A stretch of DNA of 64,000 nucleotides from CAVYOD01 sp963770045 (GCA_963770045.1 CAVYOD010000018.1:96727-160726); one strand, 5' to 3'; positions 1 to 10,204 are shown, counted from the stretch's first letter. Notes: generated by a model not told the origin, from the sequence alone. Made by a program: numbers and translations.

Positions 1-478
1 CCTTCACGACGTTCCCCTGGAGTACGATGGGAGATGATCCCGCTGTCCCTGGGGGAAAAGATGCTTGCCGCGTCGTCCTCAGGAAATAGTACCCGGCTGA
101 AGACGCTGTCAGCACGAAGGACAAGCTGAAGACGGTCATTCCGAGCGCAGGGACGTATTTCATGAACAGCCTGTAAAAACGGATGATCGTCAATTTGAGG
201 AACACAATGACAAGCAGAAAGAGCGACAGAATGCTATGAAAAACTGCCCGGGCCGTGATTTGATCCCCACCGGCGAAAAGATAGCGGATGCAAAGATAGC
301 TGATCACAAGCAGAAGGAACACGAAGGCGAAACCCGACCACTTGTGCACCCTTCGCAGGGTGACCAGATTCATTTTTTTTTCTGGCACCCCCATCTGGAT
401 CATCATCACCAGGTAAGAGATCAGCGCGGTGGCAAAGAAGATGAGGGCCAGAATCGACTTGATCAAGAATATCGACAT
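1..478 (-). CDS. Multi-TM membrane protein, partial at window edge
   Basis: The gene runs off the left edge; 159 residues of its N-terminal part are visible. It starts at ATG 478, only 6 bp beyond the guaB stop, so it is probably the last visible gene of the secA-guaB transcript. The protein shows four hydrophobic segments (about residues 3-27, 47-66, 79-97 and 112-132), with an RRVHKWSG motif before the second. This resembles small DUF6529/cytochrome-b-like membrane proteins, some of which carry a C-terminal haem domain that would lie outside the window. The function is not established; the membrane topology is clear. Confidence 0.6.
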   Translation of the reverse strand, partial: MSIFLIKSILALIFFATALISYLVMMIQMGVPEKKMNLVTLRRVHKWSGFAFVFLLLVISYLCIRYLFAGGDQITARAVFHSILSLFLLVIVFLKLTIIRFYRLFMKYVPALGMTVFSLSFVLTASSAGYYFLRTTRQASFPPGTAGSSPIVLQGNVVK

Positions 479-484
479 GACGGT

Positions 485-1948
485 TTATTCCAGGTGGTAG
501 TTCGGAGCTTCCTCGGTGATGAAAACATCATGGACGTGGCTCTCTTTCAAGCTCGCCTGGGTGATCTTGATGAACTTGGCTTTTTCCTGGAGCTCCGCTA
601 TCGTCTTGCAGCCGGCGTACCCCATGCCGGCCTTGAGGCCGCCCACCAGCATCTGGAGGGTAGAGGCGGCGCTTCCTTTGTAGGGAACGCGGCCGACGAT
701 GCCCTCGGGGACGAGCTTGGAGTCGCTGAGCTGATAGTCCTGGAAATATCTGTCCCGGCTTCCTTCCCGCATCGCCTCCAGCGAGCCCATGCCCCGGTAG
801 GTCTTGTAGGACCGGCCCTGGTAGATGACGACCTCCCCGGGCGATTCGTCCGTCCCGGCGAGGAGGTTTCCGATCATGACCGAGCTTGCTCCGGCGGCGA
901 TGGCCTTGGTGACGTCTCCCGAATATTTGATTCCCCCGTCGGCGATGAGGGGGATGTCTTTTGCCTTGGTGACCTTGAATACGTCGGCCACGGCCGTGAT
1001 CTGAGGCATCCCGCAGCCGGTGATGACCCGGGTGGTGCAGATCGAGCCGGGGCCGAAACCTACTTTTACGGCATCGACGCCCAGCCCGATCAGTTCCGCG
1101 GCCGCTTCCGCGGTTCCGATGTTCCCGGCAATGAGCTCGAGCTGGGGGAATTGGCGCTTGAGAAGCTTCACCGTATCCAGGACCCGCTGGGAATGGCCGT
1201 GGGCGGTGTCGACGATGACGACGTCGACTTTGGCATTGATCAGGGCCCTGACCCTCTCCACGGTCTCCTCGCCCACTCCGACCGCCGCTCCCGCCCGCAG
1301 CCGGCCGCTATCGTCCTTGGCCGCGTTCGGATACTGGATCCGCTTCAGGATGTCTTTATAAGTGATCAGGCCCTTGAGATGGTTGTTCTCATCGACCATC
1401 ATGATTTTTTCGATCTTGTGGATGTGGAAGAGCTTCTCCGCTTCTTCGAGTGTGGTCCCGACGGGGACGGTGATCAGATTCTTGGTCATCACCTTCTCGA
1501 TGGCCAGGTTGAGCCTCGTTTCGAAGCGGATGTCGCGGTTGGTCAGGATTCCGACCAGCCGGTTGTTTTCATCGGTGATGGGCAGGCCCGAGATCCTGTA
1601 CTTCTTCATCACGTCTTTGGCTTCAATGATCTTGTTTTGCGGCCGCATGCTGATGGGATCGACGATCATCCCGCTCTCATGGCGCTTGACCTTGTCCACT
1701 TCCTCGGCCTGCTTGTCGATGGTCATGTTGCGGTGGATGATCCCGATCCCGCCCTGTTGGGCCAGGGCGATGGCCATCTTGGATTCGGTCACGGTGTCCA
1801 TAGCGGAGCTGAGCACAGGGATGTTCAGGTTGATATTCCGGCTCAACCTGGTCGAGACCGAGGCTTGGGCGGGGATGACGGCCGACTTCGCGGGCAGAAT
1901 CAGGACATCATCGAAGGTCAGACCTTCCTTGAGCTCTGGGTCCAGCAT
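485..1948 (-). CDS. guaB: Inosine-5'-monophosphate dehydrogenase
   Basis: Oxidises IMP to XMP with NAD+, the committed step of GMP synthesis, in the cytoplasm. The 487-residue length is typical. The N-terminal barrel motif GLTFDDVLILP is present, paired CBS domains occupy about residues 95-205, and the catalytic loop GSICTTR (Cys near residue 305) and the downstream GMGSLEAM flap region are intact. The start at 1948 has a strong AAGGAGG ribosome-binding site. It sits 13 bp downstream of secA on the same strand and is followed closely by the partial membrane protein, suggesting cotranscription. Confidence 0.97.
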   Translation of the reverse strand: MLDPELKEGLTFDDVLILPAKSAVIPAQASVSTRLSRNINLNIPVLSSAMDTVTESKMAIALAQQGGIGIIHRNMTIDKQAEEVDKVKRHESGMIVDPISMRPQNKIIEAKDVMKKYRISGLPITDENNRLVGILTNRDIRFETRLNLAIEKVMTKNLITVPVGTTLEEAEKLFHIHKIEKIMMVDENNHLKGLITYKDILKRIQYPNAAKDDSGRLRAGAAVGVGEETVERVRALINAKVDVVIVDTAHGHSQRVLDTVKLLKRQFPQLELIAGNIGTAEAAAELIGLGVDAVKVGFGPGSICTTRVITGCGMPQITAVADVFKVTKAKDIPLIADGGIKYSGDVTKAIAAGASSVMIGNLLAGTDESPGEVVIYQGRSYKTYRGMGSLEAMREGSRDRYFQDYQLSDSKLVPEGIVGRVPYKGSAASTLQMLVGGLKAGMGYAGCKTIAELQEKAKFIKITQASLKESHVHDVFITEEAPNYHLE

Positions 1949-1961
1949 GGGTCCTCCTTCA

Positions 1962-4556
1962 TCATCTCCGTTTTCTTTTTTTGGGAATCATGGAGCGGGC
2001 CTGCTTCAACCTGCCGACAGATGCGCCTTGCGGGCGCTGGTAGTAGAGGGGTTGCTCCTTGCGCTGGGGGATCTCTTGTTCGACCACAGGCTGGATCAGG
2101 AACAGATAGCGCATCGCGTCATCCTCGATCCGGTCCATCATCGCCTGGAACATGTCATAGCTCTCTTTTTTGTACTCCACGAGCGGGTCTCTCTGGCCGT
2201 ATCCGCGCAGGCCGATCCCTTCCTTAAGGTAGTCCATACCCAGGAGGTGGTCCTTCCACTGCGAATCGATCACCTGGAGGAGGATGATGCGCTCGAACTC
2301 CCGCATCTGGGGAGAACCGAGGATCCGCTCTTTCTCTCCGTAAGATGTTTTCAGCGCCTCCAGGATCTTTTCCCTCAATTCTTCATGGGTGATCGCCTCC
2401 CAGTCCAGGGAGAGAGTCTGGACGTCCAGCCCGAATTGCGCTCCGATAGCCTTCCTTAAGGCCTCTCGATCCCATTCTTCGGCGGGCTTATCCTTGTTCG
2501 CATTCAGGTCGAGAATCCAGTCGACGAGCGTTTCGATGAGCTCCTGGAAATACTCCTGCAGGTCTTTCCCCTGGAGGATTTCTTTTCTCTGCTTGTAGAT
2601 GGTCTCCCTCTGCTTGTTCATCACATCGTCGTATTCGAGGAGGTGCTTGCGGATGGTAAAATTCTGGCCCTCGACCTGCTTCTGGGCCCGCTCGATGGCT
2701 TTGCTGACCATGCGGTGCTCGATCGGCACTCCTTCGGCCATGCCGATCCTGGCCATCAACGACGAGATTCTCTCGCTTCCAAATATCCGCATCAGGTCAT
2801 CCTCGAGACAGAGGTAGAAGCGAGAGGAGCCGGGGTCGCCCTGCCTTCCGGCGCGGCCGCGCAGCTGGTTGTCGATCCGGCGGGCCTCATGGCGTTCCGT
2901 CCCGATGATGTGGAGCCCATTCATGGCCGTGACTCTTTCGTGCTCATCTTGAGTGATTTTCTGGGCCTCGGCAAACGCCTTCTCCCATTGTTCGGGGGTG
3001 GCCTTGGCGGGATCGACGCCGGATTTTTTCAAGCGGTCTTTGGCCAGATGCTCGGGGTTTCCTCCCAACAGGATATCGACACCTCGGCCGGCCATGTTGG
3101 TGGCGATCGTCACCGAGCCGATTCTTCCGGCCTGGGCGATGATCTCGGCCTCCATCTCGTGGTACTTGGCATTGAGGACGACGTGCTTGACGTTTTTCCT
3201 CCGCAGCAAGCTGCTCAGGTGCTCGGATTTTTCGATCGATACCGTTCCGACCAGCAGGGGTCGTCCCTTCTGGTTGGCCTCGATGATCTCCTTGGCCGCG
3301 GCCTCCCATTTTTCCTTGGCCGTCCGGTAAATGACGTCGGGATACTCGTACCGGATGAGCGTCTTGTTGGTGGGAATCTCGACGACGTCCAGCCCGTAGA
3401 TCGTCTGGAATTCTGTGGCTTCGGTGGCCGCGGTTCCGGTCATCCCGGCCAGCTTCTTGTACATCCGGAAATAATTCTGGAAAGTGATCGAGGCCAGGGT
3501 CTGGTATTCTTCTTCGATCCGGACTTTTTCTTTGGCCTCCAGGGCCTGGTGGAGGCCGTCGCTGTAGCGCCTCCCGGGCATCAGTCTTCCGGTGAATTCA
3601 TCGACGATGATGACCTTTCCCTCTTTGACCATATAATCGACGTCTCTCTTGAAAAGGTAATGGGCCTTCAGGCTCTGGTTGATGGAATGGACCAGGTCCA
3701 TATGAGCCAGATCGTAGAGGTTGGCGACGCCGAGGTATTTTTCCGACTCAGTCACTCCCTCTTCGCTGATCGACACGGTCCTCGTTTTTTCATCGACCTG
3801 AAAGTGCTTTTCTTTCTGGAAACGGCGGACGAGATTATCGACCCGATAATAGATGGCCGTGGACTCATCGGTCGGACCGGAAATGATCAGCGGCGTCCGG
3901 GCTTCGTCGATCAAGATGCTGTCGACCTCGTCGACGATTGCGTAGTGGGGCTCACGCTGGACAAGGTCGGAGAGGCGGAATTTCATGTTGTCGCGCAGAT
4001 AATCAAACCCGAATTCGTTGTTGGTTCCGTAGGTGATGTCCCTCCGGTAGGCCGCGTACCGGTCAGCGTCGGGCATGTCATGCTGAATGGTGCCGACGGT
4101 CAGGCCGAGGAAATTGTAGATCGGGCCCATCCACTCGGTGTCCCGTTTGGCGAGATAATCGTTGACCGTGACGACGTGGACTCCCTTTCCTGAGAGGGCG
4201 TTGAGGTAGGCGGGGAGGGTGGCGACCAGGGTTTTCCCTTCTCCCGTTTTCATTTCGGAAATCCTCCCCTGGTGCAGGACGACGCCGCCGATGAGCTGGA
4301 CATCAAAGTGCCGCATCCGGACGGTGCGGTTGGCGGCTTCGCGGACAACGGCAAAGGCCTCGGCGAGGATATCTTCGAGGGAGGCTCCCTGCCTCAGCTT
4401 CTCCTTGAATTCGGCCGTTTTTGCCAGGAGTTGGCTGTCGCTGAGTTTTTCGACGGCGGGCTCGAACTCGCCGATGGCCGCGACGTAAGGCTTGAGCTTT
4501 TTGAGGTCTCGCTCGTTCTTGGTGCCGATAAATTTCTCAATGAACCACTTGTACAT
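1962..4556 (-). CDS. secA: Preprotein translocase ATPase SecA
   Basis: Motor ATPase that drives unfolded preproteins through SecYEG. It has 864 residues. Visible motifs are the Walker A GEGKTL (about residue 103), the DEVD box in IVDEVDSILIDEAR (about residue 210), the preprotein cross-linking domain after it, and the second ATPase half with TNMAGRGVDI and QLRGRAGRQGDPG. The C-terminus ends in a basic stretch (PKKRKRR) and lacks the usual zinc-binding SEC-C tail (CxCx8CH/C), as in several lineages. The start at 4556 has an AGGAA Shine-Dalgarno. It lies upstream of guaB in the same orientation. Confidence 0.97.
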   Translation of the reverse strand: MYKWFIEKFIGTKNERDLKKLKPYVAAIGEFEPAVEKLSDSQLLAKTAEFKEKLRQGASLEDILAEAFAVVREAANRTVRMRHFDVQLIGGVVLHQGRISEMKTGEGKTLVATLPAYLNALSGKGVHVVTVNDYLAKRDTEWMGPIYNFLGLTVGTIQHDMPDADRYAAYRRDITYGTNNEFGFDYLRDNMKFRLSDLVQREPHYAIVDEVDSILIDEARTPLIISGPTDESTAIYYRVDNLVRRFQKEKHFQVDEKTRTVSISEEGVTESEKYLGVANLYDLAHMDLVHSINQSLKAHYLFKRDVDYMVKEGKVIIVDEFTGRLMPGRRYSDGLHQALEAKEKVRIEEEYQTLASITFQNYFRMYKKLAGMTGTAATEATEFQTIYGLDVVEIPTNKTLIRYEYPDVIYRTAKEKWEAAAKEIIEANQKGRPLLVGTVSIEKSEHLSSLLRRKNVKHVVLNAKYHEMEAEIIAQAGRIGSVTIATNMAGRGVDILLGGNPEHLAKDRLKKSGVDPAKATPEQWEKAFAEAQKITQDEHERVTAMNGLHIIGTERHEARRIDNQLRGRAGRQGDPGSSRFYLCLEDDLMRIFGSERISSLMARIGMAEGVPIEHRMVSKAIERAQKQVEGQNFTIRKHLLEYDDVMNKQRETIYKQRKEILQGKDLQEYFQELIETLVDWILDLNANKDKPAEEWDREALRKAIGAQFGLDVQTLSLDWEAITHEELREKILEALKTSYGEKERILGSPQMREFERIILLQVIDSQWKDHLLGMDYLKEGIGLRGYGQRDPLVEYKKESYDMFQAMMDRIEDDAMRYLFLIQPVVEQEIPQRKEQPLYYQRPQGASVGRLKQARSMIPKKRKRR

Positions 4557-4604
4557 TTCCTATTTTTTAACAGAAAGCCCCCTCCTTGTCAATTTGCCGG
4601 AACA

Positions 4605-4632
4605 GTGAGCACTGAGCCGTGAGCGGTGAGCC
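4605..4632. repeat. Heptamer-period repeat array (GTGAGCN type)
   Basis: Four consecutive 7-nt units of the form GTGAGC/CTGAGC plus one variable base, upstream of secA. It is one of nine arrays in the window sharing the 7-nt period and RGTRAGN-like unit. Confidence 0.7.
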
Positions 4633-4756
4633 GTTATTTTGAATTCGTACGTCAAGAAGGCCCAAAAGGGAAGAATCTAATGAACTTCAGGACATTTTGC
4701 GTTTCAAGGCGGGTTTGATCGCAAAACGTTATGACCGGAGGGCTGATTGTGCTGTT

Positions 4757-4785
4757 ATCACTGCTCACAGCTCACGGCTCACTCT
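4757..4785. repeat. Heptamer-period repeat array (inverted copy)
   Basis: On the minus strand this reads as successive TGAGCNG units with a 7-nt period, directly after the stop of the GntR-type regulator. Together with the array at 4605 it flanks the secA/regulator intergenic region in opposite orientation. Nothing else is recognisable in the ~125 bp between the two arrays. Confidence 0.65.
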
Positions 4786-4787
4786 GT

Positions 4788-5756
4788 TTATTGTTCTTGA
4801 AGCCGGTCTCTGAGCAGCCGGAGCGACATCGGGTCGACGCGGTCGAAGACGTTGAAGACCGGGAGCTGGGCCGGAGCCCTCTTCTTGAGCGTTTTATAGA
4901 CGGGAGGAGTCACCAGGAGGACATCGACCGAGCTGAGGACGGACTCGACCTCTGATTCGTTCCCCAGATAGGAGGTCGAGAGCTTCAGATCGCTCCCGAG
5001 CTCGGCCTTGAGGAGTTCCTTGTAGAGCTGGATCGAATCTTCGTCCCTGCAGATGAAGCCGAAACTGGCTCCCTTTCCGAGGGCCTCAATCTGGCGCCTT
5101 GTCTCGGGAGACATATTGGTGATCAGGATGTGAATGTCGACGGGGAAAGCGCCGATGATCTCGCGGACGTCGTTCACGTGAAAGCCGGTCGTGACAATGG
5201 CCTTGAGTTTCTTTTCTTCCTTGAGGATTCTTTGCAGTTCATCTTTCAGGTCTTTGAGCAGGACGGCGTCGACTTTCAACTTCAGATAATCTTCGAGAAA
5301 CCGGGAAATCTCGTGCACCTGAAGCTGATTGCACTCCGTGAAGATGACCAACTGCCTGGCCCTTTCGGACGTCACCTCCTCGAAGGCACGATCGAGCAGG
5401 GTCCTGATCTGGTCTGCGCTCTTCCCGGTCTCGAGAAGCCGCCTGACGGCGGTCCTGAGGCCGACCAGGGGACTGAGCTCTCCCGTGAGCGGGACCTCTC
5501 TTGTCGGAGCGGCTTTGTGAAGTGTGGCGAACGTGCCCTTCGCTCTCTGCATCGAGATGAGGCCTTCCTTCTCCAGTTCCTTATAAGCCTTACGCACCGT
5601 CTCGAAGTTGATCGAAAGATCCCGGGCCAGCTTGTTGACACCGGGGAGCTGATGGTTGTCTTGGATGACCCCGGTCGAGATGTAGTATTTGATCTGGTCC
5701 TTGAGTTGAAGATAAAGCGGAACCTTGTTGTCCTTATCGATGAACCAATTGATCAT
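4788..5756 (-). CDS. GntR-family transcriptional regulator with atypical long effector domain
   Basis: Predicted cytoplasmic DNA-binding regulator of 322 residues. The N-terminal 70 residues form a GntR winged helix (PLYLQLKDQIKYYI then LPGVNKLARDL and TVRKAYKELEKEGLI). The remaining ~240 residues do not look like FadR, HutC or MocR effector domains; alternating alpha/beta segments suggest a periplasmic-binding-protein-like ligand domain, which is inference. I chose the start at 5756 because GAGGT lies 7 bases upstream of that ATG; an in-frame start 10 codons earlier has poorer context. Its target is unknown; the neighbouring M19 peptidase and amidohydrolase remnant lie upstream in the same orientation. 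Confidence 0.8.
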   Translation of the reverse strand: MINWFIDKDNKVPLYLQLKDQIKYYISTGVIQDNHQLPGVNKLARDLSINFETVRKAYKELEKEGLISMQRAKGTFATLHKAAPTREVPLTGELSPLVGLRTAVRRLLETGKSADQIRTLLDRAFEEVTSERARQLVIFTECNQLQVHEISRFLEDYLKLKVDAVLLKDLKDELQRILKEEKKLKAIVTTGFHVNDVREIIGAFPVDIHILITNMSPETRRQIEALGKGASFGFICRDEDSIQLYKELLKAELGSDLKLSTSYLGNESEVESVLSSVDVLLVTPPVYKTLKKRAPAQLPVFNVFDRVDPMSLRLLRDRLQEQ

Positions 5757-5872
5757 TGTCTTTACCTCGGATTGGATTCCTCCCATGCCTCGACTCCCAT
5801 TTTAATTTAGCCGAGGGAGATGTCAAGCCCTTTATACGAATTCGATTCCCTTCCTCGCCCCGGGGGACCATC

Positions 5873-6986
5873 TCAGCCCAGGCTCTCGGTCAGGACGCGG
5901 ACCCAATTCCCACCCATAATCTTTTCTATCATGGCCGAGCTATAGCCTTTCTTTTCCAGCGCGTTCTGGATGGTGAAGAAACGTCGGACATTGTTCAGCT
6001 CCGGAATCACGCAGTGCTTGGGGAGCTCGTCAAAGCCCAGGACTCCGGCGTGCTGCTTCCACCACGGGAAATAGTTCTGGACGGCTTTGGCATTGTCGTT
6101 TTGGACACTCAGGGCGCCGGGGTCCCCGGCGAGCGTGTAAGTCATTTGAAATGCCGACAGAATCGATGCCGCCCACTTTGATGACATGCTCCAACTGGGC
6201 AATATAGGAATCGACCGTGGGCACCGCCTCGGTGGTCAACCAAAAGGACATGGAGAAGATGCCCACGACCCCGCCCGAGTCGGCCACTCCCTTGATCACC
6301 GAGTCGGGAGTGCAGCGGGCGTTATTGACCAGAGCCCGGCAGCCGGTGTGGGAGACGATGACCGGCTTTTTGCTGGTCTTCAAAACATCGAGGGACATGA
6401 CCTCATTGCCGTGGGAAAGGTCTGGGATGATCCCCAGGGCGTTCATTTTTTCCAGGGCCCTGAAACCCAGCTCGGTCAGCCCGGTCCAATCTTTGACCAG
6501 GCAGCCGCCGGCGAAGATGTTGCCATAATGATGAGTGAACTGGAGGATCCTGAGCCCGAACTCATAGAACGCGTCCATGACCTCGAGGTCGGCCGTGATC
6601 GGCTCGGCGCTTTGAAACTGGAGAAAGACCGCGACCTTTCCCCGCTCGAACGCTTCCTTGACCTGGCTGCCTTTGGTCGCCAGAAAGAGGCCCTGGTCGT
6701 TTTCATTCAAAAACTTACGAGTCTGAGCCAGAGACTTCAAGCTGGCCGTCAGCTGGCGAACATATTTCCCCTCAATCATCACTCCGGCCGAACAATCCCA
6801 GACAAAGCCGCTCAGCCCCGATTTTTTGAGATCGTCTTTGTTCCCGCTGAGGAATGTCAACCCGTCAAAATACAGGGGCTGCGTTTTCTCCAGTCCCTGG
6901 GCGAGCAGGGAAGCCCCAGAATTCATCAAGAGGGCAGAGCCCGCCGCTGCGGTCATCGAGGTTGAGATGAAATCCCGTCTCTTCAT
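5873..6986 (-). CDS. Membrane dipeptidase-like peptidase M19, frameshifted
   Basis: Metal-dependent dipeptidase of the renal dipeptidase family, probably exported: it starts with a Tat-like MKRRDFI signal and a hydrophobic stretch. ATG 6986 is preceded by AAAGGAGG. Family features include DLSHGNEV, IVSHTGCRAL and the GIDSVGISND segment. The reading frame is broken near 6139, where one extra T converts GISND-YTLAGDP into another frame; the C-terminal ~90 residues continue cleanly from there to the stop at 5873. This is either an indel error or a recent pseudogene. Reconstructed length is about 370 residues. Confidence 0.8.
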
Positions 6987-7026
6987 GACGTCCTCCTTTA
7001 TCAGAAATACTTTCCGACCAGGGGCT

Positions 7027-7326
7027 TTAAAAATCACTTCCGGGCTCATAGAGGATGCCGTCCTTGACGACCCGGTGAACCTGTCGGACGTTGCTGATGT
7101 CGTCCAGCGGGATTGGCGTTCAGAATCACGAAGTCGGCGAGAATTTTGCCGGTTGTTCACTTCGATGAAGGCATTCACTTGAGGGCCCTTCCGGCGCCGG
7201 TTTGATCCTCTTCGTTTGCGCCGGGGCCGGGATCGAAATCACCATGATTAATAAAAAAGCGAAAACAGAAGCCAGTCTTTTTTCCGGGAAGGTCTTGAGG
7301 AAATTCGTGAATTCCTCCTTTTTCAT
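7027..7326 (-). pseudogene. Amidohydrolase remnant (signal peptide joined to C-terminal tail)
   Basis: The 5' end encodes an export signal (MKKEEF.. then a hydrophobic stretch ending PAPAQ). The 3' end, read across frame changes, gives ILADFVILNANPL followed by DISNVRQVHRVVKDG, the characteristic C-terminal tail of imidazolonepropionase-like amidohydrolases, with a stop at 7027. The ~350-residue catalytic barrel expected between them is absent and the frame changes twice, so this is a deletion remnant. It sits 40 bp upstream of the M19 peptidase in the same orientation. Confidence 0.6.
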
Positions 7327-7381
7327 TTCCGGGGTGATCGACAGCGAGGATATCGGTCAAACGTCATTTTAAAAAAAAGAC

Positions 7382-7415
7382 TTGACTTTGGTCAATCATA
7401 ATATGATACATTATT
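7382..7415 (+). promoter_or_regulatory. Putative promoter with overlapping palindrome upstream of the TonB receptor
   Basis: A TTGACT -35-like hexamer lies in an AT-rich stretch, with -10 candidates around 7399-7406. The -35 overlaps a 5-bp inverted repeat TTGAC-TTTG-GTCAA (7382-7395), a plausible operator. The receptor start is about 80 bp further on. Confidence 0.45.
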
Positions 7416-7485
7416 ATATATTTTTATATATGTAAAGCTACATATGACGGAATTTCTTAAAGTGCGAATGCGAGGAGGTCACTCT

Positions 7486-10171
7486 ATGCAAAAAAAGGGT
7501 TTGGTTTTGGTTCTTCTCTTGTTTCTGTTTTCTGGGTTAGTTTTTACTCAGGTCCGGACCGGAATCTTAACGGGACGCGTAACGGACGAGCAGGGAGAGC
7601 CCCTGCCCGGCGTTAACGTTACGATCACCAGTCCGGCCCTGATCGAGGGAAAAATCGCCGGTATGACCAGTGAACGCGGTTTGTACCGGTTCTTCAATCT
7701 CCCCCCCGGCGTCTATTCCCTTAAGGCGGAAATCCAGGGGTTCTCTGCCTACGAGCAGTCCGACATCAGAATCAGACTGGGACTGACCTCGACGGTTGAT
7801 TTTCAGATGAAGGCCGGAAAGATTGAAGCGGAGGTCCAGGTCATCGCTCAGAGCCCGATGGTGGACGTGGAAAGCAACAAGCTTTCGACCAATTTCACCA
7901 CCGAGATGTTGGCCAAGCTTCCCTCTCAAAGAAACCTGGAAGCTTTCTTCAAACTGACTCCCGGAATGATCGTCGATTTTGGAGCCGATCCGAAATACCC
8001 CGAGCGGGCCGCTTTCGGCAGCGGCTCCCGGGAGAATTACTACAGCGTCGACGGGACCTATCTCACTGATCCCGGCGCCGGAACCCAGATGATTTATTGG
8101 AACTATGACATCATCGAGGAGGCCCAGGTCGAGGGAACAGGGCATGATGCCCAATACGGGAATTCGGCCGGCGCCGTCATCAACGTCGTCACCAGGTCCG
8201 GTGGGGACAAGTTTAGCGGCCTGGTCAATGTCTATTATCGCGATCAGCACATGCAGTCCGAGAATTTCAAGGGGACCGGACTGAGCGGCTCGACCAACGC
8301 CATCAAGAACGAGTGGGAAGGGTCCGTCAACCTGGGTGGTCCCATCGTGAAAGAGAAAGTCTGGTTCTTCTTGAGCGGCGACCACTTGCCCACCAATTCC
8401 ACGACGGTCGGCTTTCCGGCAGACATCAATCGCAAGCAGTACTATGGCTTCGGCAAGATCACGAGCCAGCTCGGCGCTAAGAACAAGCTCTCCTTCATGT
8501 ACAATTACAGCCGGGACACGCTGAACCACATGTTCGCCAGCCAATTCCGAACGCCCGAATCCACTTTGAATTCCCGGCAGTGGACCTCGGCGTTTAACCT
8601 CCAGTGGAATTACATGGTTTCGAACAATTCTCTCCTGGAAGTCCGAGGGGCCTTCGTGGACAGAGCCACGACCTATAATTCCAATGCCGATGGTCCCAGC
8701 TATTATGAGCTGACAACTGGAATGATGACCAAAAGCGCTGGATTTCATAACGAACAAACACGCCGCCGCTATCAATTCCAAGCCTCCTATTCTCATTGGG
8801 CGGAAGGCTTTCTGGGTGACCATGACCTTAAGGCCGGGGTCGAATTTGAACAGGGCGAATCAGGTTACAATGGGTACATGCAGTCGGCCGTTCCAGGCGG
8901 ACCCTCTTTTATTTATACGTACAACGGTGAACCTTACATGTATGAGACCGCTGTGCCTTCCCACCTTCTATCGAACAATATTTTCCGCGGCTACAGCGGG
9001 TATGTCCAGGACACCTGGAAAGCGGGAAGCCGTCTGAATTTGAATTTGGGCGTGCGTCTCAGCAATGTTCAGAGCATCATTCCGGTTCAGGAAAAAGTCA
9101 CGAGCTCGGTCACGGAATACAAGTTCACCAATCTCGAGCCGAGGGTGGGTTTTGTTTATGACCTGTCGACGGGAAACCACCAGATGGCCATCAAAGCGCA
9201 TTATGGCCGGTACTATACAAATTCCATGGCTCTGGGCCTTCTGAATCCGAATTCTCAGACATATTACCTGTACTTATTGTTCGGCGGCACACCCTATTTG
9301 ATCGGCATCTATGGTCCGACCGATGCCGCGGCCGATCCTAATCTCAGACGGCCCCACTCGGACGTCTTCGTCCTGGGATTTGAAACCAGTATAACAAAGC
9401 ACCTCTCCTTCAAAGTGAACGGTATTTATAAGAAGGCCAAAGACTTTATCGGTCCCATCGACAATAACATTACCGCGCAGTGGTACGATCCTATTCAGGT
9501 GACCAACCCGATCACGAACTCGCTAATGACCGTTTACAACAAGAACCTGAACGCGCCGCTCGTTTCTCTCAATTATTATACGAATCCGGCCCAGGCTGAC
9601 CGACAATACAAAGGAATCCAGTTCATCCTCGAAAAGAGCCTGTCGGATCGTTTCCAGTTCCTTTTCTCCTATACGCTGAGCAAAGCGGATGGCATGGTTC
9701 CTCTCGGAGTGTGGGGGAGCGGAGGTATGACGGCTTCCGGCACCTGGAACAATCCGAACATGTACATCAATACGCGAGGCAATCTTGACCTCGACAAGAC
9801 CCATGAGGTCAAGTTCAGCGGTGTCTATTACGCTCCTTGGGGAATAATCGTCGGTCTAAACTACATCGGACAGTCGGGAGCACCTTACTCTAGGTATTTC
9901 AATGTCAAATTTGAACCAGGGTCCGACGAGATTTAATGCGGAGACACCCGGAACACAACGGACTCCCTTCCAGAGCATGCTTGACGTCCGGGTCGAAAAG
10001 AACTTCGCCGTCGGTCGGGTCAGGCCGAGCATTTTCTTCGAAGCTTTTAACCTGCTCAATAGCAACACGGCGATCGGCACTGGCGCGCTTTTTGGAAGTC
10101 CGACCTACGGCCAGACAACCGCGATCCTGCCGCCCAGGATTTTCAGAGTCGGCCTGGGCTTGAATTTTTAG
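7486..10171 (+). CDS. TonB-dependent outer-membrane receptor with carboxypeptidase regulatory domain, frameshifted
   Basis: Large outer-membrane beta-barrel of about 895 residues (reconstructed), likely importing or binding a bulky substrate. After a signal peptide (MQKKGLVLVLLLF..) comes a CarboxypepD_reg/CNA-B-like domain (TGRVTDEQGEPLPGVNVTIT), then a plug domain (SVDGTYLTDPG, QYGNSAGAVINVVTRSGG), then a long barrel with aromatic-rich strands. The C-terminus is the expected RIFRVGLGLNF beta-signal, but it lies in another frame: one base shifts near 9900, after SRYFNV. The start at 7486 has GAGGAGG seven bases upstream. Oar-like receptors of this kind are expanded in Acidobacteriota and Aminicenantota. 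Confidence 0.88.
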
Positions 10172-10204
10172 AGTTGATCGCTTCCAAAAAAGCAGATATT
10201 CGCA

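Noticed and set aside
236..2227. 663-codon plus-strand open frame opposite guaB and secA
   Set aside because: Mirror of guaB/secA coding in a GC-rich genome. Its composition is low in hydrophobic order, it has no motifs or ribosome-binding site, and the opposite strand is unmistakable.
2643..4193. 516-codon plus-strand open frame opposite secA
   Set aside because: Shadow of secA, which is complete on the other strand.
7567..8823. 418-codon minus-strand open frame opposite the TonB receptor
   Set aside because: Antisense shadow; the receptor's plug and barrel motifs are on the plus strand.
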